From the NCBI RefSeq assembly GCF_008801605.1, contig NZ_VZPJ01000019.1:47661-111660 (forward strand): a stretch of 64,000 nt of DNA, given 5' to 3'. Positions within the stretch are counted from its first letter, which is position 1. Every line of letters starts with the position of its first letter. Shown here piece after piece: positions 44,101-51,352 of this stretch. Made by a program: the position numbers and the translations under genes. The notes under the pieces were generated by a model, which was given only the letters and a program-made list of their open reading frames with translations, was not told the DNA's origin and made no database searches. The stretch comes from Pseudomonas brassicacearum subsp. brassicacearum. GTDB lineage: Bacteria > Pseudomonadota > Gammaproteobacteria > Pseudomonadales > Pseudomonadaceae.

Positions 44101-45675
44101 GCCCTGGCCATGCGCTTGAACGCCAGCGGCAATGGCTGGCAAGTCACCCAGAACCAGCGCCTTGATGTGGCGAGCGGTGACACCCCGTTGACCCTGCCGG
44201 CCGACGCCAGCGATATTCGCCTGCGCCTGGATGACAGCCCGCAAGCGTTGTTCCGTTCGGCCCTGGATGACCTGCTGAGCTATCCGTACGGTGGCGTCGA
44301 GCAGACCGCCAGCCGTCTGTTGCCATTGAGCATCGCCTATCCGACCCTGGCGTCGAACCCGCAGATCCGCGACCGCTTGCGGTTGATCATGCAGAACAGC
44401 CGCTTGCGCCTGGTGCAGATGGCCGGCCCCTCGGCGAGCTTTACCTGGTGGGGCCAGGACGGTGAGCCGGATGCATTCCTCACCGCCTATGCCTATTACG
44501 CCGACTGGCACGCCAGCAAGGCCCTGGACCTGAGCCTGCCGCCGGAACACTGGCAACGGGTGCTGGAGGTCTACGCCAAGCAGGCCGGCGATACGCCGCT
44601 GCTGCAGCGTGCGCTGATCCTGTCGTTCGCCAAGCAGATGCAACTGCCGGTGAACACCCTGCTCAGCGGCTTGATGGACGACCTGGCCAAGGCCAGTGAA
44701 GACAGTACCGAGAGCGTGCTGGACAGCGGCGAAGACAGCCTGGTCATGAACGCCCCGGATTCGGCCCTTGGCTTGGCCAGTGCCCGTGTCCTGACCGCGT
44801 CCCTGGCGAAACAAGCCAAGGTGCCGTTGCCGGCGGCCTTCAGTCGTCAAGCCGATGCCGCGCAACAGCAACTGGAGCTCAGCTCGCAGCCGTTCGTCGA
44901 GGCCCTGGTGCTGTCGTTGCAGAGCTTCGATCAGGCCCGCGCCACGGCATTGCTGGAGCGTGTGTTGCCGCAGCAGTCCACCCTGGAACGGGCCCTGGCC
45001 CTGACCTGGTTGCAGCGCAGCATCGAACAGGCAGCACCGGCCGTGGCCCTGGCACCGGGCGAAGGCTGGGTAGCCAAGCAGGGCGCGACCGGTGAAACCT
45101 ACTGGCAGTGGCAGGGCGCGCAGCTTCCAACGATGCTGACCCTGACCGGCGCCCAGGAGCGTCCATTGCAAGCGGCACTGAGCTTCCAGAGCCAGCAACC
45201 GCCGGTAGCACCGATGGCCGTGTCCATCACCCGTCGCCTGTCGCGTCTGGTGCCGGGCGACGAGGCCTTCACCTTCAAGCTTGAAGCCGTGGGCAACAAA
45301 CCGTTGTCCAGCGACAGCCTCTACCTGGATGAAGTGATCATCAACAGCAAGGCGCCGACGCCTCTGCGCTACGGCATGCTCGAAGTGCCGCTGCCGCCGG
45401 GCGCCGATGTGGAGCGCACTACCTGGGGCATCCAGTTGATGGGCAAGGCCGACAGCGAGCCGACGTCCCTGGAAAAAGCCCGCTTCGAGCCCGGCCAGAT
45501 GGCGTATGCGGTGCCGGTGGATGCCCTCAGTGGCGAGCTGCGCCTGCGGCACTTGGTGCGCTTCTCCCAGAAAGGCCAGTTCACCTTGCCACCGGTGCGC
45601 TTCACCCAGGTCTACGCGCCGCAACATCAGGCGCGGGAACAGAAACCGGCGCTCGGTCAGATCACGGTCAACTGA
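41107..45675 (+). CDS. magD: Bacterial alpha-2-macroglobulin MagD (YfaS-type, thioester cysteine replaced)
   Basis: A 1522-residue periplasmic macroglobulin homologue. It has a signal peptide (KLPLLFVLLLAPVVNA), a long array of MG/Ig-like domains, an MG2-type segment (YDTKLYAFTDRPLYRPGDWV), the bait-like linker region, and an A2M core (DSLTRWRITAKAIADDGQVG). The thioester site reads YPYGGVEQ at residues 1059-1066: Gly1063 stands where PYGC(x)EQ proteins have the Cys, so no thioester can form. Trapping must therefore be by conformation alone, as proposed for MagD, which binds elastase in P. aeruginosa. It is coupled to magC by ATGA overlap. Confidence 0.93.
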   Translation: MTGARMLRLCSKLPLLFVLLLAPVVNAEDTVEPSGYTPVSGESFFLLADSSFASDEQAMVRLEAPGRDYRRFRMEPYGGADIRVYRIDKPLDFLKRQKNLHRVVSDGQFKGEGLSNTLAYLWDNWYRKSRRVMQRAFSYESRLQVIEEVPELSVGDALVAPTPYDAPPQFALIPGLPVVSQFRYPLWEAKPIQPPAGVNLAGSSSDFVSVAPGNVYVPLGQLKPGLYLVEALIGKYRATTMVFVSNTVAVSKIAGDELLVWAARKHEGRSVPKVNVLWTDGLGVMSSGATDEDGLLRLKHVSPERSFVIGEDEEGGVFVSENFYYDSEIYDTKLYAFTDRPLYRPGDWVSLKIVGREFKNARDSVQPSAADVNVSVLDATGTELQTLALKLDSKAGTQGRFQLPENAVAGGYELRFSYKDQLYSSAFRVAEYIKPHFEIALNLAKQDYRTGEPVKGNLVLLYPDGKPVVNATVSLSLRAQQLSMVDNELQYLGQFPVELTSSEVTTDAKGNATLDLPAADKPSRYTLTVFASDGAAYRVKTTKEILIDRGAANFRLSAPQRFSATGQKVSFSYANEGGNEQAKAVTPGSYAWVRLEDQSTGEGKLAAKDKGFSLTFDRPGTYNLTLKDDHGRVIGAAAHAVTGEGIKAVPGTVEIVFDKPEYKTGDEALALITFPEPVSDALLSLERDKVEATALLSKGGDWLKMEKLSDTQYRARIAVKDNFAPNLTFSVLYTKGGQYSFQNAGIKVVTPQIDVAVVTDKATYRPGDTVTVDLSTQFAGKAIPAHLTVSVVDEMVYALQPEVAPTIDQFFYHPRRNNVRTSASLSFISYDVALPGSPGAPGKANRSERGVKVLERPRREDVDTAAWQPELVTDANGKARFTFKMPDSLTRWRITAKAIADDGQVGQKKQFIASEKPLYLKWSGPTRFRTGDKPQLGLFAFSQSEKPLKAELLIRYAGTEQRMAVDLKNGINYVALPALELSSGDLSVQLQLNGETQDALAMRLNASGNGWQVTQNQRLDVASGDTPLTLPADASDIRLRLDDSPQALFRSALDDLLSYPYGGVEQTASRLLPLSIAYPTLASNPQIRDRLRLIMQNSRLRLVQMAGPSASFTWWGQDGEPDAFLTAYAYYADWHASKALDLSLPPEHWQRVLEVYAKQAGDTPLLQRALILSFAKQMQLPVNTLLSGLMDDLAKASEDSTESVLDSGEDSLVMNAPDSALGLASARVLTASLAKQAKVPLPAAFSRQADAAQQQLELSSQPFVEALVLSLQSFDQARATALLERVLPQQSTLERALALTWLQRSIEQAAPAVALAPGEGWVAKQGATGETYWQWQGAQLPTMLTLTGAQERPLQAALSFQSQQPPVAPMAVSITRRLSRLVPGDEAFTFKLEAVGNKPLSSDSLYLDEVIINSKAPTPLRYGMLEVPLPPGADVERTTWGIQLMGKADSEPTSLEKARFEPGQMAYAVPVDALSGELRLRHLVRFSQKGQFTLPPVRFTQVYAPQHQAREQKPALGQITVN

Positions 45676-45676
45676 C

Positions 45677-47296
45677 ATGCGCAGGCTGTGGGTTGGGTGG
45701 TTGTTGTGCTTGATCCCTGCGCTGGCAACAGCGCAGGACGAGCCGTTGCGCCTGGCCTTCGACGGTCAATTGCTGCGCGTGAGCCAGACCCAGGTGCTGG
45801 ATCGCCAACCATTGCCCGACACTTTGCAGGCGCCACTGGGCAGCCTGTGGAAGCTGTTTGTCTACGCCTGGCTGGTGGACACCGACGCTCGCGAACCGGT
45901 CTATGAGTGCCGCGGCGAGTCGAAGGAAGAAGTCTATTGCTGCAACGCCGGGCAGAGCATCGGTCGTGACCAGGCCCTGGTGAAATCCTGTGGCTTGTAT
46001 TTCGAGCCACAGCGGCTCGGGCTGTCGGCCTCGAACTGGCGCGATTACTGGCAGGCCCGTCAGGCGCCGGCATGGTTGTTGGATCTGCCGACCTTGCAAC
46101 CCCAGACGCAAGTGCCCGTCGTGCAGTTACTCAAGGCCCTGGCTACGCTGCCGGCCCAGGAGCAGGCGCGACGGGTGCTGCTGGATGTGGCGCTCAGCGC
46201 GGCCGACGGGCGGCTGGTCGGCGAATTGGGCAGTCGCCTGCGGGTCAAGACCTGGAGCTGGCTGGGTGACCAGGGGCCTTCATCGCGACAGGGCGGTTTC
46301 GCCGGTTGGCTGGCCGATGGCACCCCGGTGTGGGCCGGTGGCCGCGGCACCAGCCAGCAGGTCCTGAAGGTCTACGGTGAAGGTCTGGCGGCGGCATTGC
46401 CAGCGCGCTGGCCGGCGGAAACCGGACGTTGCGTGGAAGTCGGCCTGTTTGCCCGCTATCCGTTGCAGCGGGTGATGTCCGGTGACCGTCCGGCCTCGCC
46501 GGGTCAACTGCGCGGCGACTACCGCGTCGAATTTACCAATGGCAATCAATTGGACATCCACAGCGATGGCGAGCTGTTCCTGATGCCCGGCAAGCTGGTG
46601 GCGCGTCTGGACCGGGAGGAATACGTCGCCCGGGTCTTGCAGCGCGAAGCCAAGGCCGAGCCTGCCGAGGCGGCCAAGGCCCTGGCCGTGGCGATCCGCA
46701 CCTACCTGCTGCAGAACGCCCAGCGTAACGGCGATTGCCTGAGCATCGACGACAGCAGCCATCGCCAGCGCGTCGCGCCACGCCCGGCGGCGCCCGAAAC
46801 CCGCGCCATTGCCGCCTGGACCAGCGACCTGGTCCTGGCCGGCACCGATGTTACCTACCACTCCGACCAGCCTGGGCCGGACAAACTGTCCTGGGCACAA
46901 GCGGTGGAACAAGCCAACGCCGGCCAGCGCTACGACGCCATCCTGCTGCACGCCTACCCGCGCGCCAGCCTCAGCCGCTGGGACAACCCGGTGGCATCCT
47001 GCGAGGCGCTGCCCGCCGCGCAGGACTGGTTGCTGAAACAGCGTCGGGGCTGGCGCGAGCGGCTGGAAAGTGAAGTGGGCTACAACGAAATCAGCGCTTT
47101 CGCCGTCTGCCGCGTCGCCTTTGGCCGGCCTTATGTCGACCGCGAGCGCCAGCGCATCTACGTGCGCGGCGTGCTGTCGCTGCAGGATCGTCTCGACCTG
47201 ACGCATGAATATCTGCACCTGGCCTTCGAAGCTCATCCCAACGGCCAGGACGAAACCTATATCGAAGGGCTTGCCCGTCACCTCTTGCTGGAATAG
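45677..47296 (+). CDS. magE: MagE-type DUF2300 protein (YfaQ-like)
   Basis: A 539-residue secreted protein, signal peptide LWVGWLLCLIPALATAQ, starting 1 base after the magD stop. The N-terminal half resembles a penicillin-binding/beta-lactamase-type fold (GSLWKLFVYAWLVD has an SxxK-like SLWK). The second half holds the DUF2300 region with a YVARVLQREAKAEPAEAAKA block like SpoIID proteins, and ends DLTHEYLHLAFEAHPNGQDE, which contains HEYLH, an HExxH metalloprotease-like motif. The exact function is unknown; a wall- or protease-related role is inference. It is the fifth gene of the mag operon. Confidence 0.83.
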   Translation: MRRLWVGWLLCLIPALATAQDEPLRLAFDGQLLRVSQTQVLDRQPLPDTLQAPLGSLWKLFVYAWLVDTDAREPVYECRGESKEEVYCCNAGQSIGRDQALVKSCGLYFEPQRLGLSASNWRDYWQARQAPAWLLDLPTLQPQTQVPVVQLLKALATLPAQEQARRVLLDVALSAADGRLVGELGSRLRVKTWSWLGDQGPSSRQGGFAGWLADGTPVWAGGRGTSQQVLKVYGEGLAAALPARWPAETGRCVEVGLFARYPLQRVMSGDRPASPGQLRGDYRVEFTNGNQLDIHSDGELFLMPGKLVARLDREEYVARVLQREAKAEPAEAAKALAVAIRTYLLQNAQRNGDCLSIDDSSHRQRVAPRPAAPETRAIAAWTSDLVLAGTDVTYHSDQPGPDKLSWAQAVEQANAGQRYDAILLHAYPRASLSRWDNPVASCEALPAAQDWLLKQRRGWRERLESEVGYNEISAFAVCRVAFGRPYVDRERQRIYVRGVLSLQDRLDLTHEYLHLAFEAHPNGQDETYIEGLARHLLLE

Positions 47297-47299
47297 ACC

Positions 47300-48133
47300 A
47301 TGACACTCCGTTATCCACAGGTCTTGCTGTTGCTCTGCGCCCTGACCGCGTTGCCCTCGGCCATGGCCGCCGACACTATCAAGCTCGACACTCCGATTGG
47401 CGGCTGGCGCAGCGGTGCGCCGGGCGGTGAAGGCGAAAGTTTCAGCCAGACCGTCAACTACCCGGCTTCGTCGGTCAACACGCCCCCGGGCCAAGCCAAC
47501 ACCGCACGCATTACCGGGCAGATCAAAAGCGCACCCAAGGACAGTAACGTACCGGGCCAACTCATCGTCAACGGCGTCAGCCTGCCGCTGAAGCTGGACG
47601 AGGAAGGTCGCTTCGACCGGCCGTTCTCGTTCCCCAACGGCAGCAACAGCGTTGAAGTACGCAGCGCCGATGGCCAGCAGCGCCACCGCACGCAATTTCT
47701 CAACACCAGCGGCGGCGCCACACCGGCCAAGCTGCGGGTCCTGTTGACCTGGGACAGCGACGGCACCGACCTGGACCTGCACCTGGTCACCCCGGACGGC
47801 GCCCACATCTGGTACGGCGACCGCGCCGCCGCCAACGGCGCCGCTCTCGACGTCGACGTCACCACCGGCTACGGCCCGGAAATCTTCGCCATGCCCGCGC
47901 CGATCAAAGGCCAGTACCTGGTGTATGTGAACTACTACGGCGGCGGTTATCGCAGTGAGGAGGTCGACGAAGAGGGCGAGGGCGGTGGAGAGCAAGCGCA
48001 ACAAGCCCTGACCACCGCACAAGTTACCGTGATCACCGAAGAGGGCACGCCGAACGAGAAGATGGAAACGTTCGTCGTGCCGATGCGGGCGGTGGGCGAG
48101 CTGACGTTGGTCAAAAGCTTCAGCTATCCGTAA
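47300..48133 (+). CDS. magF: MagF-type DUF2135 protein (YfaP-like)
   Basis: A 277-residue secreted protein, signal peptide LLLLCALTALPSAMAADT, paralogous to MagA. Shared landmarks are IGGWRSGA, PNGSNSVEVRSADGQ, TWDSDGTDLDLHLVTPDG (a DxDxxDxDL-like acid cluster that may bind calcium), YLVYVNYYGGGY and ELTLVKSFSYP. An acidic insert (EEVDEEGEGGGE) sits near residue 220 and is absent from MagA. In P. aeruginosa MagF is one of the MagD partners. It is the last gene; a REP array follows. Confidence 0.86.
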   Translation: MTLRYPQVLLLLCALTALPSAMAADTIKLDTPIGGWRSGAPGGEGESFSQTVNYPASSVNTPPGQANTARITGQIKSAPKDSNVPGQLIVNGVSLPLKLDEEGRFDRPFSFPNGSNSVEVRSADGQQRHRTQFLNTSGGATPAKLRVLLTWDSDGTDLDLHLVTPDGAHIWYGDRAAANGAALDVDVTTGYGPEIFAMPAPIKGQYLVYVNYYGGGYRSEEVDEEGEGGGEQAQQALTTAQVTVITEEGTPNEKMETFVVPMRAVGELTLVKSFSYP

Positions 48134-48180
48134 GGCGCCATCAGCAGTCACAACTGATGTCGCCGCCTGGGGAGATCCCC

Positions 48181-48541
48181 CTGTGGGAGCGAGCTTGCTC
48201 GCGAAGACGGTCTTACATCCAGCATCAATGCAAGCTGACCCACCGCCATCGCGAGCAAGCTCAGCTCCCACAGAGGATCGATGGTGGACGCCTGATCTGT
48301 GAACGCTCAAAAAACCTGTGGGAGCCGAGCTTGCTCGCGATGACGGTCTTGCATCCAGCATCAATGCAAGCTGACCCACCGCCATCGCGAGCAAGCTCAG
48401 CTCCCACAGAGGATCGATGGTGGACGCCTGATCTGTGAACGCTCAAAAAACCTGTGGGAGCCGAGCTTGCTCGCGATGACGGCGGCACATTCGGCATCGA
48501 GGTGTCTGGTAGGTCGCTATCGCGAGCAAGCTCGCTCCCAC
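48181..48541. repeat. REP array with a 136-base tandem duplication
   Basis: Six REP units in about 360 bases, alternately oriented. Positions 48206-48341 and 48342-48477 are tandem copies of the same 136 bases; I see a single difference (A at 48215, G at 48351). Each copy carries one inverted REP pair with the variant GGGAGCCGAGCTTGCTCG. The array fills the 514-base gap between magF and yjfI apart from the operator region. Confidence 0.85.
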
Positions 48542-48566
48542 AGGGAGGATGAGTCGCTAAAAAAAT

Positions 48567-48578
48567 CTCACGCGTGAG
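48567..48578. promoter_or_regulatory. CTCACGCGTGAG palindrome 1, yjf promoter region
   Basis: A perfect 12-base palindrome 70 bases before the yjfI start codon, just upstream of a weak -35-like TTGTGA (48582-48587). Confidence 0.65.
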
Positions 48579-48581
48579 CTA

Positions 48582-48610
48582 TTGTGAGGTTTGGAAAGTA
48601 CCTGTAGTGT
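48582..48610 (+). promoter_or_regulatory. Weak candidate yjf operon promoter
   Basis: TTGTGA and TAGTGT separated by 17 bases. Both are poor matches to sigma-70 hexamers, but the pair is placed neatly between the two CTCACGCGTGAG palindromes. Confidence 0.35.
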
Positions 48611-48612
48611 TT

Positions 48613-48624
48613 CTCACGCGTGAG
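48613..48624. promoter_or_regulatory. CTCACGCGTGAG palindrome 2, yjf promoter region
   Basis: An identical 12-base palindrome exactly 46 bases downstream of the first, at or just after the predicted transcript start and 23 bases before the yjfI ATG. A protein bound here would block transcription. Confidence 0.65.
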
Positions 48625-48647
48625 TTTTTCACAGTGGGGTCAGTACC

Positions 48648-49337
48648 ATGTCAACCAGCTCTCCATCAGATCCGTCAGACGGGTCTGTGACCGATTCAGC
48701 GAGCCGCACGGGAGAGCGCGCCAAACCCTCCGCGAAAAAACCGTCGAGCTTCTACATGAAGCAGATGCGCGCGGGCCTGAGTGCCGCCGGGTATGTGAAA
48801 CACGAGACTTGGGTGCTTCCCGAAAACCGAAGCCTGCTCAAGCAGATGGAGAAACAGCTACGCCAACCGATTCTGGCTGGCTCATTCATGTCGGAGGATT
48901 ACATGAGCGCAGGTAATAACTGGAACATCGATCGCCTCTACAGCGCCCTTCAGGCCCTGGACGAAGTGGTCGCGAACGACATCACTCTTTCTCTCGTTCA
49001 AGGTTCCGAGTCCAGCATCAAGCTGGAAATGAATGATTTTGGTGGCCTGCCGATCTACATCGCGGTGGTGGGCGACCAGATCATCGTCGATACCGTCCTG
49101 GTGGACGTCGAATCGATCAGCGACGTCGCGGCCTTCAACGATGCCGTGCTGCGCAGCCGGGAAATGTTCCCGCTGTCGTCCATCGGCATCGAGACCATGC
49201 CCAACGGACAGGTCGTCTACAACATGTTCGGTGCGTTGAGCTCCGACTCCAGCCTGACCAACGTCGTGACCGAGGTCAAAACCCTCGTCGACAACGTCCA
49301 GCGCGCCAGCGAAGCCTTCGAACGCTTCTTCATTTAA
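48648..49337 (+). CDS. yjfI: YjfI-type DUF2170 protein with N-terminal RHH-like segment
   Basis: A 229-residue cytosolic protein. The DUF2170 domain starts near residue 92 (NWNIDRLYSALQAL) and continues through IKLEMNDFGGLPIYIAVVGD. The first 75 residues are basic and unusual: after a disordered tail comes MRAGLSAAGYVKHETWVLPE (residues 40-59) and a helix RSLLKQMEKQLRQ. That strand-helix pattern resembles ribbon-helix-helix DNA-binding proteins of the MazE-antitoxin-like type. It is the first gene of the operon and follows two identical palindromes, so self-regulation is plausible (inference). DUF2170 itself has no known activity. Confidence 0.8.
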   Translation: MSTSSPSDPSDGSVTDSASRTGERAKPSAKKPSSFYMKQMRAGLSAAGYVKHETWVLPENRSLLKQMEKQLRQPILAGSFMSEDYMSAGNNWNIDRLYSALQALDEVVANDITLSLVQGSESSIKLEMNDFGGLPIYIAVVGDQIIVDTVLVDVESISDVAAFNDAVLRSREMFPLSSIGIETMPNGQVVYNMFGALSSDSSLTNVVTEVKTLVDNVQRASEAFERFFI

Positions 49338-49359
49338 TTCACCGAACAGGAACTATCCA

Positions 49360-50058
49360 ATGACTCAGTCCATCTGGAGCAAATTGTTCACCGCACTGCG
49401 TGGCGGTGCCAGCGAAGTCGGTGAATCGATCGTCGACCAACAGGCCCTGCGCATCCTCGACCAGGAAATTCGCGATGCCGACAGCGCGCTGGCCAACGCC
49501 AAGCGTGAGCTGGTCACCATCATGGCCAAGCACAAGCTGGCGACTGATCGCGTCGGCGAATACAACGCCAAGATCAAGGACCTGGAAGCCAAGGCCCTGG
49601 CCGCGATCCAGGCCAACCGCGAAGACCTGGCGCTGGAAGTGGCCGAAGCCATTTCGACCCTTACCAACGAACTGGACGCCGAGCAGAAGCACGCGACCGA
49701 ATTCGGCGGTTACGCGGACAACATGCGCAAAGACATCACCAAGGCCGAAAGCCGGATCAAAAGCCTGCGTCAGCAAGTGGACATGGCCAAGGCCCGCGAA
49801 AGCGTGCAGAAGGCCCAGGTCAGTGCTTCGATCGCCAGCGGCGGCGCCAATGGCAAGCTGGAAACCGCCGTCGGTACGCTCAACCGCCTACAGGCCAAGC
49901 AACAGCAACGCGCCGCCGAGCTGCAAGCCCAGGATGAACTGGCCGAGGCTTCGACCGGCTCCGACCTGGAGCGCAAGCTGCGCGACGCCGGCATCACGCC
50001 GAACGAAGGCAGTGCCAATGCGATCCTGGAGCGCTTGAAGAAAAAATCGGCTGAGTAA
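49360..50058 (+). CDS. yjfJ: PspA/IM30-family protein (YjfJ-like)
   Basis: A 232-residue almost wholly helical, coiled-coil protein of the PspA/IM30 (bacterial ESCRT-III) family. Characteristic segments are LDQEIRDADSALANAKREL, ALEVAEAISTLTNELDAEQ and ESRIKSLRQQVDMAKARESV. Such proteins assemble on stressed membranes. It is shorter in its membrane-binding N-terminal helix than classical PspA (IWSKLFTALRGGASEVGESI). It lies 22 bases after yjfI and is followed by a strong hairpin before the channel gene. Confidence 0.87.
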   Translation: MTQSIWSKLFTALRGGASEVGESIVDQQALRILDQEIRDADSALANAKRELVTIMAKHKLATDRVGEYNAKIKDLEAKALAAIQANREDLALEVAEAISTLTNELDAEQKHATEFGGYADNMRKDITKAESRIKSLRQQVDMAKARESVQKAQVSASIASGGANGKLETAVGTLNRLQAKQQQRAAELQAQDELAEASTGSDLERKLRDAGITPNEGSANAILERLKKKSAE

Positions 50059-50066
50059 TCGGATAG

Positions 50067-50100
50067 GGCTTGCCTTGGTGAAGACCCGCCAAGGCAAGCC
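50067..50100 (+). promoter_or_regulatory. Strong hairpin between yjfJ and the channel gene
   Basis: A perfect 12-base-pair stem (GGCTTGCCTTGG / CCAAGGCAAGCC) with a 10-base loop starts 9 bases after the yjfJ stop. No U-run follows, so it is more likely an RNA-stability or attenuation element than a terminator. The gap (50059-50317) holds no gene; a lone fragment of the TGTGGCGAGGG repeat occurs near 50118. Confidence 0.6.
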
Positions 50101-50317
50101 AGGCCAGGCACAGACCTTGTGGCGAGGGATTTGTGCTCGGCATCGGTTTTTTTGTGTCTGAGTCCTGCTTTCCAGAAAATCGTCCGATTTATTGTCACCA
50201 AAGCACTTTTATCCAAGCCGCACAGCAGGTTTAATGCTGTCCGGCCACTACGCTCGAGCCCTCAGACGCCAGAGCGATGATCCCGCCAGGAACGAAGCCC
50301 CACGGAGTCAGGGACGA

Positions 50318-51352
50318 ATGTCGATTTTCCTTTTGTTGCGCACGTACGCTGCGTCCTTCTTCCATCGGTTCGGCTGGGCGGGCCTGGCCATAGCGTTGGG
50401 CGTGCACCTGTCCACGGCCTGGATCGGCCTGGTGCTGCTGGGCGAGCAACACCTCATCGCCGCCGCCACGTTTATCTACTTCTATCTCACCACCACGCTC
50501 ACCGTCGGCTATGGCGATCTGTTGCCACAGACATCCGCCGGGCGAATTTTTGTGGCGACCTGGATCATGCTCGGGGGCATTGCCCTGTTGACGACGGTCA
50601 TCGGCAAAACCACCAGCAGCGTCATTGATGTATGGAGAAAAGGCATGAAGGGCAAAGGCGATTTCACCGGCAAGGTCGGCCACACGGTTCTCATCGGCTG
50701 GGAGGGCGCCTCCAGCGAGCGGGTCATTGAGTTGCTGCTGCAGGACGAAACGTCCAATGACAACCTGATCGTCATCTGCGATTGCGATCTTGAAGAAAAC
50801 CCCATGCCCGGCAAGACCTCGTTCATCAAGGGCGACAGCCTGTCCTCCGTCGCGCTGTTGCAGCGTGCCGGCGTGCCGGGTGCCGAACGCGTGCTGGTGC
50901 GAACTCATTCCGACGACCTGACCCTGGCCACCGTGCTGGCGGTCAATCAATTGGAGCCCGCCGGGCATGTGGTCGCGCACTTCAATGACAGCGAAATCGC
51001 CGCCCTCGCCAGCGCTTATGCGCCGAGCCTGGAATGCACCTCCAGCATGGCCATCGAAATGCTGGTGCGTGCCTCCCAGGACCCGGGCTCGTCCGTGGTC
51101 ATCAATGAATTGCTCTGTGTCGGCCAAGGCGCCACCCAGTACCTGATGAAGCTACCCGAGGCGTTTGAAGCGACGTTCGGCGACCTTTATGCCCGGATGA
51201 AAGAACAGCACAACGCTACGCTGATTGGTTACCGCGCCAAGGGCGCCCGACACCCGTCGATCAACCCGCCCGGCGCCACCCGCGTCGTGGGCGGAGAACT
51301 CTTCTACATCGCCTCCACGCGTCTCAAGGAAATTTCCCATGGGGTGGTTTAA
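50318..51352 (+). CDS. Two-TM potassium channel with RCK-like domain
   Basis: A 344-residue inner-membrane ion channel. Outer helix about residues 18-42, pore loop with the potassium filter TVGYGD (residues 62-67), inner helix about 75-98 (VATWIMLGGIALLTTVIGK). The cytosolic part is an RCK/TrkA-N-like Rossmann domain (HTVLIGWEGASSERVIELLL) followed by a TrkA-C-like end. The glycine loop is altered from the usual GxGxxG, so nucleotide binding is uncertain. The start at 50318 avoids an implausible upstream extension. E. coli yjf lacks this gene; here it sits between yjfJ and yjfK, overlapping yjfK by 14 bases, so it is an integral part of the operon. Confidence 0.87.
   Translation: MSIFLLLRTYAASFFHRFGWAGLAIALGVHLSTAWIGLVLLGEQHLIAAATFIYFYLTTTLTVGYGDLLPQTSAGRIFVATWIMLGGIALLTTVIGKTTSSVIDVWRKGMKGKGDFTGKVGHTVLIGWEGASSERVIELLLQDETSNDNLIVICDCDLEENPMPGKTSFIKGDSLSSVALLQRAGVPGAERVLVRTHSDDLTLATVLAVNQLEPAGHVVAHFNDSEIAALASAYAPSLECTSSMAIEMLVRASQDPGSSVVINELLCVGQGATQYLMKLPEAFEATFGDLYARMKEQHNATLIGYRAKGARHPSINPPGATRVVGGELFYIASTRLKEISHGVV

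Noticed and set aside
42130..45678. A 1182-codon open frame on the minus strand opposite magD
   Set aside because: It lies wholly antisense to a clear 1522-residue macroglobulin. Long antisense frames are expected in GC-rich DNA, and its translation is rich in His, Gln, Arg and Gly with no domain.
48181..48541. Possible CRISPR array (regularly repeated units with spacers)
   Set aside because: The units are inverted REP elements and a 136-bp tandem duplication. Spacers are copies of each other, and there are no cas genes.
50100..50317. N-terminal extension of the channel gene from 50192
   Set aside because: The extra 42 residues are polar and unlike channel N-termini, while the ATG at 50318 begins directly before the first membrane helix.
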